Of a stretch of DNA of 64,000 nt, positions 48,491-57,496 are shown piece after piece; position 1 is the stretch's first letter, and every line of letters starts with the position of its first letter. The notes beneath the pieces are model-generated. The model saw only the letters and a list, made by a program, of their open reading frames with translations. It had not been told where the DNA came from and made no database searches. Both the position numbers and the translations under genes were made by a program. Source of the stretch: Pantoea anthophila (GTDB lineage: Bacteria > Pseudomonadota > Gammaproteobacteria > Enterobacterales > Enterobacteriaceae); the NCBI RefSeq assembly GCF_006494375.1, contig NZ_VHIZ01000052.1, forward strand, positions 62,001 through 126,000, read 5' to 3'.

Positions 48491-48507
48491 AAGTTGTTAT
48501 ACCACTT
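48491..48507. promoter_or_regulatory. Candidate ExuR operator at exuR
   Basis: AAGTTGTTATACCACTT (48491-48507) is an imperfect palindrome sharing the core TTGTTATACnACTT with the sites upstream of exuT and uxaC. It lies 27 bases before the exuR start. Confidence 0.7.
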
Positions 48508-48525
48508 CAGGCGGCGGGAGGAAAT

Positions 48526-48545
48526 GGGCTGGCGTATGCCAGCCC
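48526..48545 (-). terminator. Hairpin after exuT
   Basis: The 8-bp stem GGGCTGGC / GCCAGCCC (48526-48533 and 48538-48545) with a 4-base loop is followed on the minus strand by ATTTCC. It lies 6 bases beyond the exuT stop and may limit read-through into exuR. Confidence 0.65.
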
Positions 48546-48551
48546 GGTGGG

Positions 48552-49856
48552 TTAGCTGCGAACGGCATTCGCAGGCGGCAGGGCGGCCTCAGCGCTCAGT
48601 TCGGCAACCGGTTTGTTTTTCAGTACGGTCCAGATCACCACCGCACCCAGCAGGTCGAACACCGCCAGCGCGGCAAACAGCGGGCTGAAGCCCAGCGTAT
48701 CAGCCAGTGCGCCGACCACCAGCGCAAACATCGTACTGGCGGTCCAGGCTGCCATGCCGGTCAGGCCATTGGCCGTGGCAACCTCATTGCGGCCAAAAAC
48801 GTCAGAGGAGAGGGTGATCAGCGCACCGGAAAGCGCCTGATGAGCAAACCCGCCCACACAGAGCAGCGCGATGGCGACATAGGGGCTGGTGAACAGGCCG
48901 ATGGTGCCAGGCGCAATCATCAGGACCGCGCCCATCGTCACCACCAGCTTGCGGGAGACGATCAGGTTGACGCCAAACCAGCGCTGGAACAGCGGCGGCA
49001 GGTAGCCACCCAGAATGCAGCCGAAGTCCGCAAACAGCATCGGCATCCAGGCAAACATCGCAATCTCTTTGAGGTTAAAACCGTAAACCTTGAACATAAA
49101 CAGCGGGATCCAGGCGTTAAAGGTGCCCCACGCCGGTTCGGCCAGAAAACGTGGCAGAGCAATCCCCCAGAACTGGCGGTTGCGGATAATCTCCAGCGCC
49201 GACATTTTGCGGGTGTTGCCGGTCTGATGCTGCGCCTCCTGACCGGAGATAATGTAATGGCGCTCCTCCTCACTCAGTTTCTTCTGCTGTTTCGGGTGTT
49301 TATAAAACAGCAGCCAGCACAGCGCCCAGACCATGCTCAGCACGCCGGTGATGATAAAGGCCATCTGCCAGCTGTGCGCCATGATGGCCCAGACCACCAG
49401 CGGCGGAGCCAGCATCGCGCCGATGGAGGAGCCGACGTTGAAGTAGCCGACCGCCACCGAACGCTCTTTGGCCGGAAACCATTCGCTGCTCGCCTTCAGG
49501 CCCGCCGGGATCATCGCGGCCTCAGCCGCCCCGACGGCACCGCGCGCCAGAGCAAAGCCGCCCCAGCTGCCCGCCATCGCCGTGGCCGCGCAGAAGATCG
49601 CCCACAATACGGCAAACACCGCATAGCCAATTTTGGTGCCGAGCAGATCGAGCACATAGCCTGCCACCGGCTGCATCAGTGTGTAGCAGGCTGAATAGGC
49701 CGCCACGATATAGGAGTACTGTTGCGTGGTGATATGCAGCTCGGTCTGTAGTGTCGGTGCCGCCACCGCAATCGTGTTGCGGGTCAGATAGCCCAGTACC
49801 GTGCCGAGCGTCACCAGCCCAATCATGTACCAGCGTAACCCTTTGATCTTACGCAT
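48552..49856 (-). CDS. exuT: ExuT, hexuronate:proton symporter (MFS)
   Basis: A 434-residue major facilitator protein with 12 membrane segments, taking up galacturonate and glucuronate. The anion:cation symporter signature appears as GLVTLGTVLGYLTRNTIAVA near TM1 and the loop RGAVGAAEAAMIPAGLKASS. The N-terminus MRKIKGLRWYMIGLVTLGTV matches E. coli. It is divergent from uxaCBA over a 398-base control region and is followed by exuR. Confidence 0.97.
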   Translation of the reverse strand: MRKIKGLRWYMIGLVTLGTVLGYLTRNTIAVAAPTLQTELHITTQQYSYIVAAYSACYTLMQPVAGYVLDLLGTKIGYAVFAVLWAIFCAATAMAGSWGGFALARGAVGAAEAAMIPAGLKASSEWFPAKERSVAVGYFNVGSSIGAMLAPPLVVWAIMAHSWQMAFIITGVLSMVWALCWLLFYKHPKQQKKLSEEERHYIISGQEAQHQTGNTRKMSALEIIRNRQFWGIALPRFLAEPAWGTFNAWIPLFMFKVYGFNLKEIAMFAWMPMLFADFGCILGGYLPPLFQRWFGVNLIVSRKLVVTMGAVLMIAPGTIGLFTSPYVAIALLCVGGFAHQALSGALITLSSDVFGRNEVATANGLTGMAAWTASTMFALVVGALADTLGFSPLFAALAVFDLLGAVVIWTVLKNKPVAELSAEAALPPANAVRS

Positions 49857-50019
49857 CCTCTACCTCTTCCAGTTCTGTATGCGGTCATGCCGCTGTTGTT
49901 ATCTGGAGCGGGACAGCACGTGATACTGCTCGGCTCACGCCCGCAGGTTCTGTGTCAGCAACCCCGTTTTACCCTGCCATGTGTGGGTCGCCTGCGACCT
50001 CACGATGGGGCCAGAGCCT

Positions 50020-50037
50020 AACTTGTTATACAACTTT
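50020..50037. promoter_or_regulatory. Candidate ExuR operator upstream of exuT
   Basis: AACTTGTTATACAACTTT (50020-50037) contains the palindrome TTGTTATACAA and shares its core with the exuR-proximal site. It lies 164 bases upstream of exuT. Confidence 0.72.
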
Positions 50038-50162
50038 AAAAGTTGAGAGCCATCACAAAAACCCTTTCTGCGCTGTGGGATACTGGAAACCTGACAGATG
50101 ACAGCCATTTAGCGCGCTGTGGGCGACAGAAATGTCCATGAAGGTGGTGAGTGGCCGCGGTT

Positions 50163-50182
50163 TATGTGAGCAGGATCGCAAA
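50163..50182. promoter_or_regulatory. Candidate CRP-cAMP site upstream of uxaC
   Basis: TATGTGA-GCAGGA-TCGCAAA (50163-50182): TGTGA and TCGCA are separated by 6 bases, matching TGTGA-N6-TCACA in 9 of 10 positions. It lies about 75 bases upstream of uxaC. Confidence 0.75.
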
Positions 50183-50201
50183 TAATTCCGTCACGGACCA
50201 G

Positions 50202-50219
50202 AATTGGTATGATAACTTT
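50202..50219. promoter_or_regulatory. Candidate ExuR operator at uxaC
   Basis: AATTGGTATGATAACTTT (50202-50219) matches the hexuronate-operator half site AATTGGTAT and the shared ACTTT end. It lies 35 bases before uxaC, overlapping the likely promoter. Confidence 0.62.
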
Positions 50220-50254
50220 GAGCCATACGTGGTTCAGCTGATGAGGATGTCTCT

Positions 50255-51670
50255 ATGTCGCGTTTTATGACCGAGGATTTTTTACTGGATAGTGAATTCG
50301 CCCGTCGTCTCTACCACGACTATGCGAAGGATCAGCCGATTTTCGACTATCACTGCCACTTACCGCCGCAGCAGATTGCCGAAAATTATCGCTTTGCCAA
50401 CCTTTATGACATCTGGCTGAAGGGCGATCACTACAAGTGGCGGGCGATGCGCGCCAACGGTGTGGCTGAGGCGTTCTGTACCGGGAACGCCAGCGATCGC
50501 GAGAAGTTTGATGCGTGGGCACGGACCGTACCGCACACCATCGGCAATCCGCTCTATCACTGGACGCACCTGGAGCTACGTCGTCCTTTCGGCATCACCG
50601 ATACCCTGCTGTCTGAAAAAACCGCCGACAGCATCTGGCATCGCTGCAACGAGCTGCTGGCGCAGGACGCCTTTACCGCGCGTGGCATCATGCAGCAGAT
50701 GAAGGTGAAAATGGTCGGCACTACGGACGATCCCCTGGATGACCTGCGCCATCATCGCGCCCTGGCAGAAGATGCCAGCTTCAGCGTGAAGGTGCTGCCG
50801 AGCTGGCGGCCGGATAAAGCCTTTAACATTGAAGCCGAAACCTTCCTGCCGTGGATCGGTGCGCTGGAGCAGCTGACCGACATCAGCGTGCAGCGTTTTG
50901 ATGACCTGCGCCGGGCGCTGCATCAGCGGCTGGATCACTTTGCGGCGCACGGCTGTAAGGTGTCCGATCACGCACTGGATGTAGTCTGTTATGCCGACGC
51001 CGATGACGTCACGCTGGATAACATTCTGGCGCGCCGCCGCAGCGGCACCACGCCTACGCCACACGAGACGGCTCAGTTCAAAACCGCAGTGCTGGTCTGG
51101 CTGGGCAGCGAATATGCCCGTCGCGGCTGGGTGCAGCAGTATCACATTGGCGCGCTGCGCAACACGAACCCGCGTCAGTATCAGCTGCTGGGGCCGGACG
51201 TCGGTTTTGACTCGATCAACGATCAGCCGCTGGCCGAACCGCTGGCACGCCTGCTGGGCGCACAGAACCTCAATAACGCGCTGCCGAAAACCATTCTTTA
51301 CTGCCTGAACCCGCGCGACAACGAAGTGCTGGCTACGATGGCGGGCAACTTCCAGGGCGAAGGAGAGGCGGGCAAAATGCAGTTCGGCTCCGCCTGGTGG
51401 TTCAACGACCAGCTGGATGGCATGCAGCGCCAGCTGACCCAGCTGTCGCAGATCGGACTGCTGAGTCGCTTTGTCGGAATGCTGACCGACAGCCGCAGCT
51501 TCCTCTCCTACACCCGCCACGAATATTTCCGCCGCCTGCTGTGTCAGATGATCGGTCGCTGGGTAGAGCAGGGTGAGGCGCCGGGCGATGAAGCCCTGTT
51601 AGGGCAGATGGTGCAGAACATCTGCTTTAACAACGCCCGCGATTACTTCGGCATTGAGCTGGGAGCCTGA
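50255..51670 (+). CDS. uxaC: Uronate isomerase
   Basis: A 471-residue amidohydrolase-superfamily isomerase that converts galacturonate to tagaturonate and glucuronate to fructuronate, the first step of hexuronate breakdown. The metal-site motif [20 protein letters not shown] (the HxH at about residues 32-34) and the central [13 protein letters not shown] and [15 protein letters not shown] stretches are intact. It is nearly identical to E. coli UxaC. The stop codon overlaps the uxaB start (TGATG), so uxaC-uxaB-uxaA is a single operon. Confidence 0.98.
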   Translation: MSRFMTEDFLLDSEFARRLYHDYAKDQPIFDYHCHLPPQQIAENYRFANLYDIWLKGDHYKWRAMRANGVAEAFCTGNASDREKFDAWARTVPHTIGNPLYHWTHLELRRPFGITDTLLSEKTADSIWHRCNELLAQDAFTARGIMQQMKVKMVGTTDDPLDDLRHHRALAEDASFSVKVLPSWRPDKAFNIEAETFLPWIGALEQLTDISVQRFDDLRRALHQRLDHFAAHGCKVSDHALDVVCYADADDVTLDNILARRRSGTTPTPHETAQFKTAVLVWLGSEYARRGWVQQYHIGALRNTNPRQYQLLGPDVGFDSINDQPLAEPLARLLGAQNLNNALPKTILYCLNPRDNEVLATMAGNFQGEGEAGKMQFGSAWWFNDQLDGMQRQLTQLSQIGLLSRFVGMLTDSRSFLSYTRHEYFRRLLCQMIGRWVEQGEAPGDEALLGQMVQNICFNNARDYFGIELGA

Positions 51671-53142
51671 TGATGCAGAGGCTGAACCGCCGCGACTTTC
51701 CGGGCGCGCGCTATCGTGACCGGGTGATCCAGTTTGGCGAAGGCAATTTCCTGCGCGCCTTTATCGACTGGCAGATCGACTGGCTGAACGAGCATCAGGG
51801 CACTGATGCCGGGATCGTGGTGGTGCGGCCTCGCAACCGGGACGTCAGCGATACGCTGAATCAGCAGGAGGGACTCTACACCACGCTGATTCGCGGGCTG
51901 AACGCGCAGGGTGAGCCGGTCAGCGAAACCCGCCTCATCCGCAGTCTGAACCGTGAGATCCACCCTTATCAGCAGTTCGGCGACTTTATGGCGCTGGCGC
52001 AAAATCCTGACCTGCGCATGGTTTTCTCGAACACCACCGAGGCGGGTATCGCCTTTGCGGAGGCGGACCAGCTCACCGACCAGCCCGCCAGCAGCTTCCC
52101 GGGAAAACTGACGCAGCTGCTGTGGGCGCGCTACTCCCACTTTAATGGGGCCAGCGACCGTGGCTGGCTGGTGGTGCCGTGCGAGCTGATTGACCACAAC
52201 GGCGACACGCTGCGTGAGCAGGTGCTGCGCTACGCCGATCACTGGCATCTGCCGACCGAATTTAAAAGCTGGGTGCATCAGCACTGCGCTTTCTATAACA
52301 CCCTCGTCGACCGCATCGTCACCGGGTTCCCGGCGGAGAGTGAGCAGCTGCAAAGCGAGCTGGGCTATGAAGATCGCTATCTGGTGGCGGGCGAAGTCTA
52401 CTACCAGTTTGTGATTCAGGGGCCGTCGGCGCTGTTCAGTGAACTGAAGCTGGAGGCGCTGTCGCCGCAGGTGCGGCATGTGGACAACATCGCGCCCTAT
52501 AAAGCGCAGAAGGTGGCGATCCTGAATGGTGCCCATACCGCGATGGTGCCGGTGGCGTTTCTGGCCGGTCTGGAGAGCGTGGGCGAGGCGATGGCCGATC
52601 CGGCTATTGCCGGGTTTGTGGCGTCGTTACTGCGCGAGGATGTCATCCCAACGCTGGATCTGCCTGCTGCGGAGCTTCATGCCTTTGCCGATGCGGTTCT
52701 GCGCCGTTTTCGTAATCCCTTTATTCGCCATGCGCTGCTGTCGATTGCCCTGAACAGCATGACCAAATTCCGCACCCGTCTGCTGACGCCGCTGCTTACC
52801 GCACATCAGCAAACCGGGCAGTGGCCGGCGCACATTACCTTTGCGCTGGCGGCGCTGATCGCCTTTTATCGCGGCAGGCTTGCCGGAAAAGCGTGGCCGC
52901 TGCAGGATGATCCTCGCTGGTTACAGCGCTATGCCGATGCCTGGCAGGCGCAGGAGAGCGGCGCGATGTCGCTGCAGCAGCTGGTGGAGAACGTGCTCAG
53001 CGATGCGCAGCACTGGGGCGAAGATTTAACCCGTCAGCCCGGACTGGCTGAGACGGTTACCCGGCACCTGCAAAACATTACCGTCCACGGCGTTCGTGAG
53101 GCGCTGAGTCAACTGAGGTCACGCGATGCAAGACGCAATTAA
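51670..53142 (+). CDS. uxaB: Tagaturonate reductase (altronate oxidoreductase)
   Basis: A 490-residue NAD-dependent oxidoreductase of the mannitol dehydrogenase family that reduces tagaturonate to altronate. The N-terminal nucleotide-binding region is VIQFGEGNFLRAFIDWQIDW, and the catalytic Lys-rich helix KAQKVAILNGAHTAMVPVAF is present. In E. coli uxaB is unlinked from uxaCA; here it sits between uxaC and uxaA with overlaps on both sides (1 base with uxaC, 17 bases with uxaA). A second ATG follows the first immediately (51673). Confidence 0.97.
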   Translation: MMQRLNRRDFPGARYRDRVIQFGEGNFLRAFIDWQIDWLNEHQGTDAGIVVVRPRNRDVSDTLNQQEGLYTTLIRGLNAQGEPVSETRLIRSLNREIHPYQQFGDFMALAQNPDLRMVFSNTTEAGIAFAEADQLTDQPASSFPGKLTQLLWARYSHFNGASDRGWLVVPCELIDHNGDTLREQVLRYADHWHLPTEFKSWVHQHCAFYNTLVDRIVTGFPAESEQLQSELGYEDRYLVAGEVYYQFVIQGPSALFSELKLEALSPQVRHVDNIAPYKAQKVAILNGAHTAMVPVAFLAGLESVGEAMADPAIAGFVASLLREDVIPTLDLPAAELHAFADAVLRRFRNPFIRHALLSIALNSMTKFRTRLLTPLLTAHQQTGQWPAHITFALAALIAFYRGRLAGKAWPLQDDPRWLQRYADAWQAQESGAMSLQQLVENVLSDAQHWGEDLTRQPGLAETVTRHLQNITVHGVREALSQLRSRDARRN

Positions 53143-54616
53143 AATCGATCCCCGCGACAATGTCGCCGTGGCGTTACGTGACTTAGCCGCGGGCGCGACG
53201 GTTGAGCTGCCACCACAGCGTGTGGTGCTGCACCAGGCCGTCGGGCGCGGGCATAAATTTGCCCTGCAGCCTGTCGGGCAGAATGAGTTGGTAATCAAAT
53301 ATGGCCTGCCGATTGGCCATGCCACGCAGCCGGTGGCGGCCGGAGAGCTGATCCACTCGCAGAATGCCCGCACCAATCTCAGCGATCTGGACCACTATGC
53401 TTATCAGCCCGACGTCGTGACGCTGCCGCCGCAGCGTGGCGATCGCGAGGTGCAGATCTACCGGCGCGCCAGTGGCGAGGTCGGCATCCGCAACGAGCTG
53501 TGGATCCTGCCCACCGTCGGCTGCGTCAACGGCATTGCGCGTCAGATCCTGCAGCGTTTCCTGCAGGAGACGCAGCAGGCGGAAGATATCGATGGCGCGT
53601 TCCTGTTCAGCCACACCTTTGGCTGTTCGCAGCTGGGGCAGGATCACGACAACACCCGCACCATGCTGCAAAACATGGTGCGGCATCCCAACGCGGGCGC
53701 AGTGCTGGTGATTGGTCTGGGGTGTGAGAACAATCAGGTCGACGTCTTCCGTGACACCCTCGGTGCTTTTGAAAGTGACCGGGTGGAATTTATGGTGTGC
53801 CAGCAGCATGACGATGAGGTGGAAGCCGGACTGGAACGTCTGCATGCGCTCTATCAGAAGATGCGTCACGATCGGCGTGAACCGGGCAGGCTCAGCGAGC
53901 TGAAGTTCGGGCTGGAGTGTGGCGGCTCGGACGGCTTCTCCGGCATCACGGCCAACCCGCTGCTGGGACGTTTCTCCGACCAGATGATCGCCAACGGCGG
54001 CACCACCGTGCTGACCGAGGTGCCGGAGATGTTTGGCGCGGAGCGGATTCTGATGAGCCGCTGTCGCGACGAGGAGACCTTCCATAAAACGGTCGCGATG
54101 ATCAACGACTTCAAGCAGTACTTTATCGATCACCAGCAGCCGATCTATGAGAATCCCTCGCCGGGCAACAAGGCGGGTGGCATTACTACGTTGGAGGAAA
54201 AGTCGCTGGGGTGCACCCAGAAAGCGGGGCAGAGCCAGGTGGTCGATGTCCTGAAATATGGCGAGCGATTAACCACGCCGGGACTGAATCTGCTGAGTGC
54301 ACCGGGCAACGATGCGGTCGCCACCAGCGCCCTGGCGGGTGCCGGATGCCACATGGTGCTGTTCAGTACCGGACGCGGCACGCCCTATGGGGGGTTTGTG
54401 CCTACGGTGAAGCTGGCGACGAATACGCCGCTGGCGGAGAAAAAACCGCACTGGATCGACTTTAATGCCGGACGGCTGATTGAAGGGATGAGCATGGAGG
54501 CGATGCTGGAAGATTTTGTCGATACCATCGTGGCGATTGCCAGCGGTCAGCCCACCAACAACGAAAAGAACGACTTCCGCGAGCTGGCGATTTTCAAAAG
54601 CGGGGTGACGCTCTGA
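53126..54616 (+). CDS. uxaA: Altronate dehydratase
   Basis: A 496-residue dehydratase that converts altronate to 2-keto-3-deoxygluconate. The N-terminal SAF domain (residues 1 to about 80, KIDPRDNVAVALRDLAAGAT) is followed by the large catalytic domain with the iron-binding Cys residues (ILPTVGCVNGIARQIL; FSHTFGCSQLGQDHDNTRTM; VLVIGLGCENNQVDVF) and the C-terminal LVDTIV-type end. The ATG at 53126 lies inside uxaB. The next step (KdgK, Eda) is not encoded in this window. No clear terminator follows; a structured repeat lies downstream. Confidence 0.98.
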   Translation: MQDAIKIDPRDNVAVALRDLAAGATVELPPQRVVLHQAVGRGHKFALQPVGQNELVIKYGLPIGHATQPVAAGELIHSQNARTNLSDLDHYAYQPDVVTLPPQRGDREVQIYRRASGEVGIRNELWILPTVGCVNGIARQILQRFLQETQQAEDIDGAFLFSHTFGCSQLGQDHDNTRTMLQNMVRHPNAGAVLVIGLGCENNQVDVFRDTLGAFESDRVEFMVCQQHDDEVEAGLERLHALYQKMRHDRREPGRLSELKFGLECGGSDGFSGITANPLLGRFSDQMIANGGTTVLTEVPEMFGAERILMSRCRDEETFHKTVAMINDFKQYFIDHQQPIYENPSPGNKAGGITTLEEKSLGCTQKAGQSQVVDVLKYGERLTTPGLNLLSAPGNDAVATSALAGAGCHMVLFSTGRGTPYGGFVPTVKLATNTPLAEKKPHWIDFNAGRLIEGMSMEAMLEDFVDTIVAIASGQPTNNEKNDFRELAIFKSGVTL

Positions 54617-54668
54617 AATCAACAAGCGATCCTGATCGTTCAGAACGCTCAAAAGCTCAGAGAGCGGA

Positions 54669-54763
54669 TGGCTGAGTCCGAAGAGCAAAGCGTCCCGCGC
54701 CAGGGAAGGCGCGGGCCGAGCGAGCAGGGATGCGTAAAGCGACTTTGCGATCGGACTCTGCCA
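54669..54763. repeat. Structured intergenic repeat, three-stem element
   Basis: A 95-base element between the convergent uxaA and sstT genes. The outer arms TGGCTGAGTCCGA (54669-54681) and TCGGACTCTGCCA (54751-54763) pair over 12 of 13 positions. Inside lie two hairpins: CCCGCGCC / GGCGCGGG (54694-54701 and 54708-54715) and CGTAAAG / CTTTGCG (54733-54739 and 54743-54749, with one G-U pair). The result is a three-way-junction fold with little unpaired sequence. There is no open frame and no T-run. It looks like a member of a dispersed repeat family or a structured RNA; I do not recognise it as ERIC, REP or a known sRNA. Confidence 0.65.
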
Positions 54764-54803
54764 TTCGCGAAGGGCAGAGGATTAACCGACGGTGATAACG
54801 ATC

Positions 54804-56036
54804 TTAAGCCCGGCTGGTTTCGCGCTCCGCTTCTGCCTGACAGACAGCGGCGGTAAACAGAATATCCGTTGACGAGTTCAGCGCGGTTTCTGCCGAATCC
54901 TGCAGGACGCCGATAATAAAGCCGACAGCCACCACCTGCATCGCCAGGTCATTCGGAATACCAAACATGTTGCAGGCCACCGGGATCAGCAGCAGTGAAC
55001 CGCCCGCCACACCCGATGCGCCACAGGCACAGAGGGAGGCCACCAGACTCAGCAGAATGGCAGTCGGCACATCAATGCTGATCCCCAGCGTATGCACCGC
55101 CGCCAGCGTCAGCACGGTAATGGTGATTGACGCGCCCGCCATACTGATGGTCGCGCCCAGCGGAATCGACACCGAATAGGTATCCTCATCCAGCTTCAGA
55201 CGTTTCGCCAGCGCCATATTCACCGGAATGTTGGCGGCAGAACTGCGGGTAAAGAAGGCGGTGACGCCACTTTCGCGCAGGCAGGTGAAGACCAGCGGAT
55301 AAGGGTTACGGCGGATCTTCCAGAACACCAGCAGCGGGTTCACCACCAGCGCCATCAGCACCATACAGCCCAGCAGCAGCGCCAGCAGATGCGCATACTG
55401 CCACAGCGCACCAAAGCCGGTGGAGGCCAGAATTGACGCCACCAGACCGAAAATACCGACAGGCGCACAGCGGATGACGCAGCGCACCAGCCAGGTCACG
55501 GCTTCGGACGCGTCATTAAGAAAGGCGCGGGTGGTGTCACTGCTGTGACGGAACGCCAGACCCAGACCAATCGCCCACACCAGAATACCGATATAGTTCG
55601 CCTGCATCAGCGCGGTGATCGGATTCGACACCATGCTCATCAGCAGCCCGTGCAGGACTTCCGTGATGCCGGAAGGGGGAACGATTTCGGTACTCCCGAC
55701 CGCCAGCGTCAGCGTCTGCGGGATCAGATGGCTGAACAGCACCGCGACCACTGCCGCGAAAAAGGTGCTCAGCAGGTAGAGCATGATAATCGGCCGGATG
55801 TTGGTTTTCTGGCCCTGCTGGTGGTTCGCAATCGAGGCGATGACCAGCACCAGAACCAGTAAGGGAGCAACCGCTTTCAGCGCACTGACAAACAGTTCGC
55901 CCAGCAGGCCGACCGCTAACGCGGCATCGTGTGAGATCCAGGCGAGCGCGACACCGGCGACCAGCCCAATCATGATTTGCTTCACCAGGCTACCGGCGAG
56001 CAGCGTACCCAGACGTGCGGAGAGAGTTTTCTGCAT
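54804..56036 (-). CDS. sstT: SstT, serine/threonine:Na+ symporter
   Basis: A 410-residue DAACS-family transporter that takes up L-serine and L-threonine with sodium. The sequence follows E. coli SstT closely: [20 protein letters not shown] near the first helices, the serine-rich hairpin [20 protein letters not shown], and [20 protein letters not shown]. The ATG at 56036 is assigned by homology to the N-terminal [12 protein letters not shown] region; the ribosome site is weak (GAAAC). It is convergent with uxaA over the structured repeat and lies downstream of alx on the same strand. Confidence 0.96.
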   Translation of the reverse strand: MQKTLSARLGTLLAGSLVKQIMIGLVAGVALAWISHDAALAVGLLGELFVSALKAVAPLLVLVLVIASIANHQQGQKTNIRPIIMLYLLSTFFAAVVAVLFSHLIPQTLTLAVGSTEIVPPSGITEVLHGLLMSMVSNPITALMQANYIGILVWAIGLGLAFRHSSDTTRAFLNDASEAVTWLVRCVIRCAPVGIFGLVASILASTGFGALWQYAHLLALLLGCMVLMALVVNPLLVFWKIRRNPYPLVFTCLRESGVTAFFTRSSAANIPVNMALAKRLKLDEDTYSVSIPLGATISMAGASITITVLTLAAVHTLGISIDVPTAILLSLVASLCACGASGVAGGSLLLIPVACNMFGIPNDLAMQVVAVGFIIGVLQDSAETALNSSTDILFTAAVCQAEAERETSRA

Positions 56037-56235
56037 AATAGTTTCTATATTTTGTCGCGAATGTAGTTTCAGGCGCGATGTTTTGCATCGGCTAAAACGG
56101 TTTGCCCGGCGGAGTATAAGGAAAAGATCGGACGAGAAAAGAGAAAGTTCTGCCGCTGTGGAGCGCGTCAGATTTTTATTATGCTGGATAGCGGAAGTGT
56201 GACAGAGGGATGAAATGGCGCGGCAGGCTGCCACA

Positions 56236-56262
56236 AAATAAAACAGGGGCATCCGCTGCCCC
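56236..56262 (-). terminator. Terminator after alx
   Basis: On the minus strand the stem GGGGCA / TGCCCC (56262-56257 and 56251-56246) is followed by TGTTTTATTTTG. It lies 10 bases beyond the alx stop codon. Confidence 0.85.
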
Positions 56263-56271
56263 CGCAGGTAA

Positions 56272-57240
56272 TTATGGTGCGAGCTTTTTCTGGTCTCTTT
56301 TGCGGTTAACCCAGGCATTAATCAGCAGGGTTGATGCCAGAATGAGACCGACCACACTCAGCGAGATGCCGACAGGGATGTGGTAGAGGTCGACAATCAG
56401 CATCTTAAAGCCGATGAACACCAGCACAATCGCCAGGCCATACTTCAGCATCGAGAAGCGCTCTGCCACGTTCGCCAGCAGGAAGTACATGGCACGCAGA
56501 CCCAGAATGGCAAACAGGTTGGAGGTCAGGACGATGAACGGGTCGGTGGTGACGGCGAAGATCGCCGGAATACTGTCGACCGCAAAGATCACGTCGCTCA
56601 GCTCCACCATGATCAGTACCAGCAGCAGCGGTGTCGCAAACAGCACGCCGTTTTTGCGGGTAAAGAACTTCTCGCCGTCAAGATCGTCCGTCATGCGCAG
56701 ATGCTTACGCAGCCAGCGCACCACCGGCTTGTCGCCTACTGCGCCATCATCCTCTTTCGCCAGCGCCATTTTCACCCCGGTAAACAGCAGGAAGGCACCG
56801 AACACATAGAGGATCCAGCTGAACTGGGTCACCAGCCAGCTACCGGCGAAAATCATGATGGTACGCAGCACGATAGCGCCTAATACCCCGTAGATCAGCA
56901 CGCGACGCTGCAGGTTGGCCGGAATAGAAAAGTAGCTGAAGAGCATCAGCCAGACAAAGACGTTATCCACCGCCAGTGCTTTTTCCAGCACGTAACCGGT
57001 CAGGAAGGCGAGTGTCTGGGTGTTAGCCACTTCGCGTCCTGCGCTGCCTTCCAGATACCACCAGAAAGCGGCGCTGAACAGCAGTGAGACGGAAACCCAG
57101 ATCAGCGACCAGATCGCCGCCTGTTTAAAAGACATGGTCTGCGCGCCGCGGCGTCCCTGCAACAGCAGGTCGATAGCCAGCATGATAAGCACCACAACCG
57201 CAAAGCTGCCCCAGAGTAAAGGTGTCCCCACAGTTTGCAT
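56272..57240 (-). CDS. alx: Alx, TerC-family manganese exporter
   Basis: A 322-residue inner-membrane protein with about nine membrane segments and the acidic motifs of the TerC family: [20 protein letters not shown] in the first half and [20 protein letters not shown] in the second, in which the Asp and Glu residues coordinate Mn2+. E. coli Alx exports manganese and is induced by alkaline pH. Its leader carries a yybP-ykoY riboswitch followed by an intrinsic terminator, and the start codon has AGGA 8 bases upstream. The neighbours sstT and ygjR are as in E. coli. Confidence 0.97.
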   Translation of the reverse strand: MQTVGTPLLWGSFAVVVLIMLAIDLLLQGRRGAQTMSFKQAAIWSLIWVSVSLLFSAAFWWYLEGSAGREVANTQTLAFLTGYVLEKALAVDNVFVWLMLFSYFSIPANLQRRVLIYGVLGAIVLRTIMIFAGSWLVTQFSWILYVFGAFLLFTGVKMALAKEDDGAVGDKPVVRWLRKHLRMTDDLDGEKFFTRKNGVLFATPLLLVLIMVELSDVIFAVDSIPAIFAVTTDPFIVLTSNLFAILGLRAMYFLLANVAERFSMLKYGLAIVLVFIGFKMLIVDLYHIPVGISLSVVGLILASTLLINAWVNRKRDQKKLAP

Positions 57241-57262
57241 ATTCGTATCCTGTCTGAAAAAT

Positions 57263-57296
57263 AAAAAAAACGGCTGAAGTCAGAAGACATCAGCCG
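57263..57296 (-). terminator. Intrinsic terminator in the alx leader, between riboswitch and start codon
   Basis: On the minus strand CGGCTGATGTC (57296-57286) pairs with GACTTCAGCCG (57281-57271) over 10 of 11 positions with a four-base loop, followed directly by eight T residues (57270-57263). It lies upstream of the alx ribosome site, so it is placed to be the expression platform of the manganese aptamer. Confidence 0.85.
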
Positions 57297-57311
57297 CTTA
57301 TTTTTGTGTAA

Positions 57312-57435
57312 GCAAACCTCGCCTTCCGGCAAGGTCTCACTTACAACACAGAAATTGATTCCGGGTTGCCTGACGACCGGATGCTTGCGCAACGTAGTGA
57401 CGATCAATCAGATTACAAGTTACTCCCCTTTGCAG
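57312..57435 (-). promoter_or_regulatory. yybP-ykoY manganese riboswitch in the alx leader
   Basis: On the minus strand the leader contains the two conserved loop sequences of the family: AAAGGGGAGTAA (about 57431-57420) and GAGACCTTGCCGGAAGGCGA (about 57336-57317), with a variable helix between them. The aptamer is recognised by these motifs and by its place upstream of alx, where the E. coli riboswitch senses Mn2+ and responds to alkaline pH. Boundaries are approximate, as no covariance search could be run. Confidence 0.88.
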
Positions 57436-57496
57436 AAAGCTACGTTACGGTTTCACCGCCCAGGAAGCAACAGCTCGCAGACATATTTAGAAATAT

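Larger units (their letters stand above)
49857..50254. other. Divergent control region between exuT and uxaC
   Basis: A 398-base stretch with no gene. It contains two candidate ExuR operators (50020-50037 and 50202-50219) and a CRP site (50163-50182). The uxaC start has GAGG 8 bases upstream. No clear open frame with a ribosome site is present. Confidence 0.7.

Noticed and set aside
48054-49694. 546-residue open frame antisense to exuT
   Set aside because: It lies wholly inside exuT and the exuR start region, is rich in Gln/Arg/His typical of a reverse-complement frame of GC-rich DNA, and has no domain or ribosome site.
50576-51520. 314-residue open frame antisense to uxaC
   Set aside because: Lies inside the near-identical E. 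coli UxaC gene and shows no protein features of its own.
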